A stretch of DNA of 64,000 bases from Mesorhizobium loti R88b. GTDB lineage: Bacteria > Pseudomonadota > Alphaproteobacteria > Rhizobiales > Rhizobiaceae. The stretch covers positions 3,535,001-3,599,000 of the forward strand of contig NZ_CP033367.1 of NCBI RefSeq assembly GCF_013170845.1. The letters run 5' to 3'. Below are positions 61,351 to 64,000 of the stretch, piece after piece. The notes beneath the pieces were generated by a model. That model saw nothing but the letters and a program-made list of their open reading frames with translations, made no database searches and was not told the DNA's origin. Each line of letters starts with the position of its first letter. The stretch's first letter is position 1. Made by a program: the position numbers and the translations under genes.

Positions 61351-62121
61351 ATGGCTGATTGGTCCGCCGCCCAGTATCTGAAATTCGAGGACGAGCGCAC
61401 GCGGCCCGCGCGTGACCTTGTCGCGCAAGTGCCGGTTGATTTCCCGCGCCGGGTCGTCGACATCGGCTGCGGGCCGGGCAATTCGACCGAGCTGCTGGTC
61501 GAGCGCTGGCCGGATGCGCAGGTAAGCGGCTTCGACACCTCTCCCGACATGATCGAAAAGGCGAGGGCGCGGCTGCCCAATGTCAGCTTCGACCTCGCGG
61601 ATGCGTCGACATGGCAGCCGGCCGAGCCGGTCAATGTGATCTTCGCCAATGCGGTGTTCCAGTGGCTGCCCACGCATCCGGCGGTGTTTCAGCGGCTGAT
61701 GGGTTTTCTGGCACCCGGCGGCGCGCTGGCTGTCCAGATGCCCGACAACCTGCTTGAGCCATCGCATCAGGTGATGCGCGAGACCGCGGCCGAAATGCCG
61801 TTCGCCGCGAAGATGGAAGGCGCAGCACGTGGGCCGTTGCCGCCGGTGTCGTTCTACTATGACCTGCTATCGCCACTCTCCGACCGGCTCGATATCTGGC
61901 ATACGGCCTACAATCATCCGCTGGCCGATGCCGAGGCGATCGTCGAATGGGTGAAGTCGACGGGGCTGAAGCCCTTCCTTGATCCGCTCGATACAGAGGA
62001 GCGCAAGCTGTTCCTCGACAGCTACACCGCCAAGGTCACCCAAGCCTATCCCAGAACCGCGAACGGCAAGGTCTTGCTACGTTTCCCGCGAATTTTCATT
62101 GTCGCCAAGCGGGCCGGTTAG
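61351..62121 (+). CDS. tam: Trans-aconitate 2-methyltransferase
   Basis: 256 residues. The start [22 protein letters not shown] is the family hallmark, and the SAM motif [15 protein letters not shown] (about 35-49), then [17 protein letters not shown] and [13 protein letters not shown] follow. Length and the C-terminal [15 protein letters not shown] match E. coli Tam. It methylates trans-aconitate, a spontaneous by-product of the citric acid cycle that inhibits aconitase. GAGGAG precedes the ATG; it lies 46 bases after ettA and may be co-transcribed. Confidence 0.95.
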   Translation: MADWSAAQYLKFEDERTRPARDLVAQVPVDFPRRVVDIGCGPGNSTELLVERWPDAQVSGFDTSPDMIEKARARLPNVSFDLADASTWQPAEPVNVIFANAVFQWLPTHPAVFQRLMGFLAPGGALAVQMPDNLLEPSHQVMRETAAEMPFAAKMEGAARGPLPPVSFYYDLLSPLSDRLDIWHTAYNHPLADAEAIVEWVKSTGLKPFLDPLDTEERKLFLDSYTAKVTQAYPRTANGKVLLRFPRIFIVAKRAG

Positions 62122-62232
62122 GAAAGAATATCCAACTCACCTCGGCCGAGCTGCGGCCGCTTGACCCGGTTTCGCGGCCATGGCCAACTCCTCACGCGGG
62201 TCATGGCGGCCCGCGTGGGCAGGGGGGTAATG

Positions 62233-62568
62233 ATGACTTTGAAAAGATTGCTTTACGGCGGCGGCGTCTGCGCGGCGGCACTTCTGGCGTTCTCGGTTTC
62301 AGCCGAGGCCAAGCGGGCGCGCTGCTTCACCACGGATGACGGCTATTTCGCGTGCAGCTATCGCGCGATCGATGATGCCGGCAGTTTCCGAATCTCGGCG
62401 CCGGGTTATCCGACCTATGTGCTGGAGATCGACGGGCCAGGCTTTGCCTATGGCTATGTCAATCTTGGCCGCCGCAACGTGCCGTTGCCGGGACAGTATG
62501 TGCGCAGCCGAGACGACGGCGCCTGCTGGAACAACCCGCAGACCAACACCAAGCTGTGCGCCTGGTGA
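62233..62568 (+). CDS. Small secreted protein of unknown function
   Basis: 111 residues from the ATG at 62233, five bases after AGGGGGG; an adjacent ATG at 62230 is an alternative. The signal peptide (MTLKRLLYGGGVCAAALLAFSVSAEA) is followed by a mature part with four cysteines (ARCFTTDDGYFACSY, GACWNN and KLCAW). It contains aromatic-rich segments such as GFAYGYVNLG. No known family is recognised; similar small periplasmic proteins are common in rhizobia. Confidence 0.75.
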   Translation: MTLKRLLYGGGVCAAALLAFSVSAEAKRARCFTTDDGYFACSYRAIDDAGSFRISAPGYPTYVLEIDGPGFAYGYVNLGRRNVPLPGQYVRSRDDGACWNNPQTNTKLCAW

Positions 62569-62578
62569 AGCCAGGTTC

Positions 62579-62617
62579 AAGCCGGCGTAAACTGTTGCCT
62601 TAAGCTGGCGTAAACTG
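62579..62617 (+). promoter_or_regulatory. Direct repeat upstream of the ketoacyl synthase gene
   Basis: AAGCCGGCGTAAACTG (62579-62594) and AAGCTGGCGTAAACTG (62602-62617) repeat with a 23-base period and one mismatch. A hairpin GCGCCGAA/TTCGGCGC (62638-62657) lies between them and the ATG. Two similar boxes two helical turns apart suggest a regulator site; none is known to me. Confidence 0.4.
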
Positions 62618-62700
62618 GCGCGATGAGAAAAAGTGTTGCGCCGAAGCGTTTCGGCGCCCACATGAAAACCGCAACGCCCGCGGATGGGACTGACTGAAAC

Positions 62701-63822
62701 ATGCATCGCGTCATCATCAGCGGCATCGGCGCTGAAATTCCTGGACCTGTCATCACCAATGAAGAGCTGGTCGAGAGCTTCAACAGCTGGGTCGACACGG
62801 AGAATGCGCGGCGCCAGGGCACCGACGAGCCGCTCCTGCAGAAGTCCGACGCCGACTTCATTGTCCACGCCTCGGGTGTGAAATCCCGTCATGTCATCGA
62901 GCGCGAAGGCATTCTCGATCCGACCCGCATGACGCCGCGCATTCCGGCGCGGCCCGACGATGCGTTGTCGCTGGAGGCAGAGTTCGGCGTCGCTTCGGCC
63001 AAAAAGGCGCTCGACCATGCGGGCCTAAAACCGTCGCAGATCGATCTGATCATCTGCTCGGCCTCGCACCATCAGCGGCCCTATCCGGCGATCGCCATCG
63101 AAATGCAGGAGGCGCTGGGCACGACGGGCGCCGGCTTCGACATGGGGCTTGGCTGTTCTTCCGCTGCCGCCGCTCTTCACATGGCAGTCAACCTGGTGCG
63201 CTCGGGCGCGCACAAGCGCATTCTCGTCACCACGCCGGAAATCATCACCGGCCATCTCAATTTCCGCGACCGCCAGACCCATTTCATCTTCGGCGACGCC
63301 TCGGTGTCGATGGTGGTGGAGGGCCTTGCCCAGGGCGACAAACGGCCGGGGCGTTTCGAGGTGCTGGACACGCGCCTCTGGACGCAGATGTCGAACAACA
63401 TCCGCACCAATCTGGGCTATCACACCCGCACCGCCCAGGATGATCCCTACATGATCAACCTGGAAGGCAATCTGATCAAGCAGGTCGGCAACAAGGTGTT
63501 CAAGGAAGTCACGGTCGCCGGGCAAAAATTCATCGTCGAGTTCCTGGCCGAGCACGGTCTGACGCCGCAGGCCGTCCGGCGCTTCTGGCTGCATCAGGCC
63601 AATGCGCGCATGAATGCGATGATCCTGAAACTGTCCTTCGGCCACGATGTCGACCACGATCGTGCGCCGATGGTGCTGGAACGGCTCGGCAACACGGCGG
63701 GCGCCGGCGCCATCGTCGCGCTGTCGGAGAACCATGCCGATATGAAGCCCGGTGATTTCGGCTTGATCTGCGCCTTCGGCGCGGGGTATTCGATAGGCGG
63801 CGCGCTTATCCGCATGCTTTAG
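62701..63822 (+). CDS. FabH-like beta-ketoacyl-ACP synthase III family protein
   Basis: 373 residues. The thiolase fold carries all three catalytic residues of KAS III: Cys in MGLGCSSAAAALH, His in WLHQANARMN and Asn in RLGNTAGAGAI. The closing FGLICAFGAGYSIGGALIRML is typical. It is longer than E. coli FabH (317), with an N-terminal insertion around EELVESFNSWVDTENARRQG and the region HVIEREGILDPTRMTPRIPARP. It may be a specialised starter enzyme rather than the housekeeping FabH; no fatty-acid genes are adjacent. The upstream direct repeat may control it. Confidence 0.92.
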   Translation: MHRVIISGIGAEIPGPVITNEELVESFNSWVDTENARRQGTDEPLLQKSDADFIVHASGVKSRHVIEREGILDPTRMTPRIPARPDDALSLEAEFGVASAKKALDHAGLKPSQIDLIICSASHHQRPYPAIAIEMQEALGTTGAGFDMGLGCSSAAAALHMAVNLVRSGAHKRILVTTPEIITGHLNFRDRQTHFIFGDASVSMVVEGLAQGDKRPGRFEVLDTRLWTQMSNNIRTNLGYHTRTAQDDPYMINLEGNLIKQVGNKVFKEVTVAGQKFIVEFLAEHGLTPQAVRRFWLHQANARMNAMILKLSFGHDVDHDRAPMVLERLGNTAGAGAIVALSENHADMKPGDFGLICAFGAGYSIGGALIRML

Positions 63823-63987
63823 GCATTTCGATATCGAGATGACGCTGGCCTGAAAGGGCCGTCGGACTTTCGAAATCCGCCCAGCGCCGCTTCGCGCCCG
63901 TCTTTCCACTCCCGTTCAGCCTGACCTGACCCTCGCACAGCCTGTGTCGGGGGTACTTCAGCTTGAACCAGCGCGATCTCGTTTCAC

Positions 63988-63995
63988 AAAGGAGG
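63988..63995 (+). promoter_or_regulatory. Strong ribosome-binding site at the window edge
   Basis: AAAGGAGG, an almost perfect complement to the 3' end of 16S rRNA, ends five bases before the last base. A plus-strand gene probably starts just beyond the window. The rest of 63823-64000 holds no supportable gene. Confidence 0.55.
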
Positions 63996-64000
63996 TTTTC

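Overview
The window looks like a chromosomal segment of an alphaproteobacterium of the order Hyphomicrobiales (Rhizobiales), most like Mesorhizobium. This is an inference from GC-rich coding DNA on both strands, the gene repertoire (RutR-type pyrimidine catabolism, an MttB-like protein beside a dimethylglycine-dehydrogenase-like protein, Rrf2 and MmyB-type XRE regulators, many ABC transporters) and rhizobial-style palindromic intergenic repeats. No rRNA, tRNA, phage, IS transposase or CRISPR array was seen.

Layout. 1-8272 (minus strand): a cell-envelope group, made of an alpha-2-macroglobulin-like protein, penicillin-binding protein 1C and a VanX-like D-Ala-D-Ala dipeptidase cut by the window edge. 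8553-16537: tamA-tamB for outer-membrane protein assembly; TamB carries a large tandem internal duplication. 16801-23183: an oligopeptide-type ABC importer (Tat-exported binding protein, two permeases, one fused double ATPase). 23197-30964: a lytic-transglycosylase-like lipoprotein, an MttB-superfamily methyltransferase followed by an FAD/GcvT demethylating dehydrogenase, DoxX, a secreted protein, a double VOC protein and a ChaC-like gamma-glutamylcyclotransferase.

31100-44190 is the metabolic core: reductive pyrimidine degradation. PreT and PreA (with an unexplained SAM methyltransferase gene between them) reduce uracil/thymine, HydA opens the ring, an M20-family beta-ureidopropionase releases the beta-amino acid, and a class III aminotransferase removes its amino group. 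A RutR homologue lies in the cluster, and RutR-like palindromes precede both preT and the aminotransferase gene. An unrelated block (Rrf2 regulator/AhpD-like/DoxX; SDR pair/MmyB-type XRE regulator) splits the cluster. Two small secreted four-cysteine paralogues, a cupin and a NitT/TauT-type ABC importer with an NMT1/THI5-like binding protein follow (44193-49711); pyrimidine or pyrimidine-like uptake is a reasonable guess for the importer. A MITE-like element with 60-base inverted arms sits inside that transporter operon.

49758-63822 is mixed housekeeping and accessory content: an Lrp regulator divergent from a methionine-gamma-lyase-like enzyme, a CHRD protein, a translationally coupled CoA-transferase/ThDP-enzyme pair, an alpha/beta hydrolase, secreted RNase T2, a membrane protein, a diguanylate cyclase, EttA, trans-aconitate methyltransferase, a small secreted protein and a FabH-like ketoacyl synthase. 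The last 178 bases hold only a strong ribosome-binding site for a gene beyond the edge. The gaps at 8273-8552, 16538-16800 and 23788-23995 hold no gene I can support.
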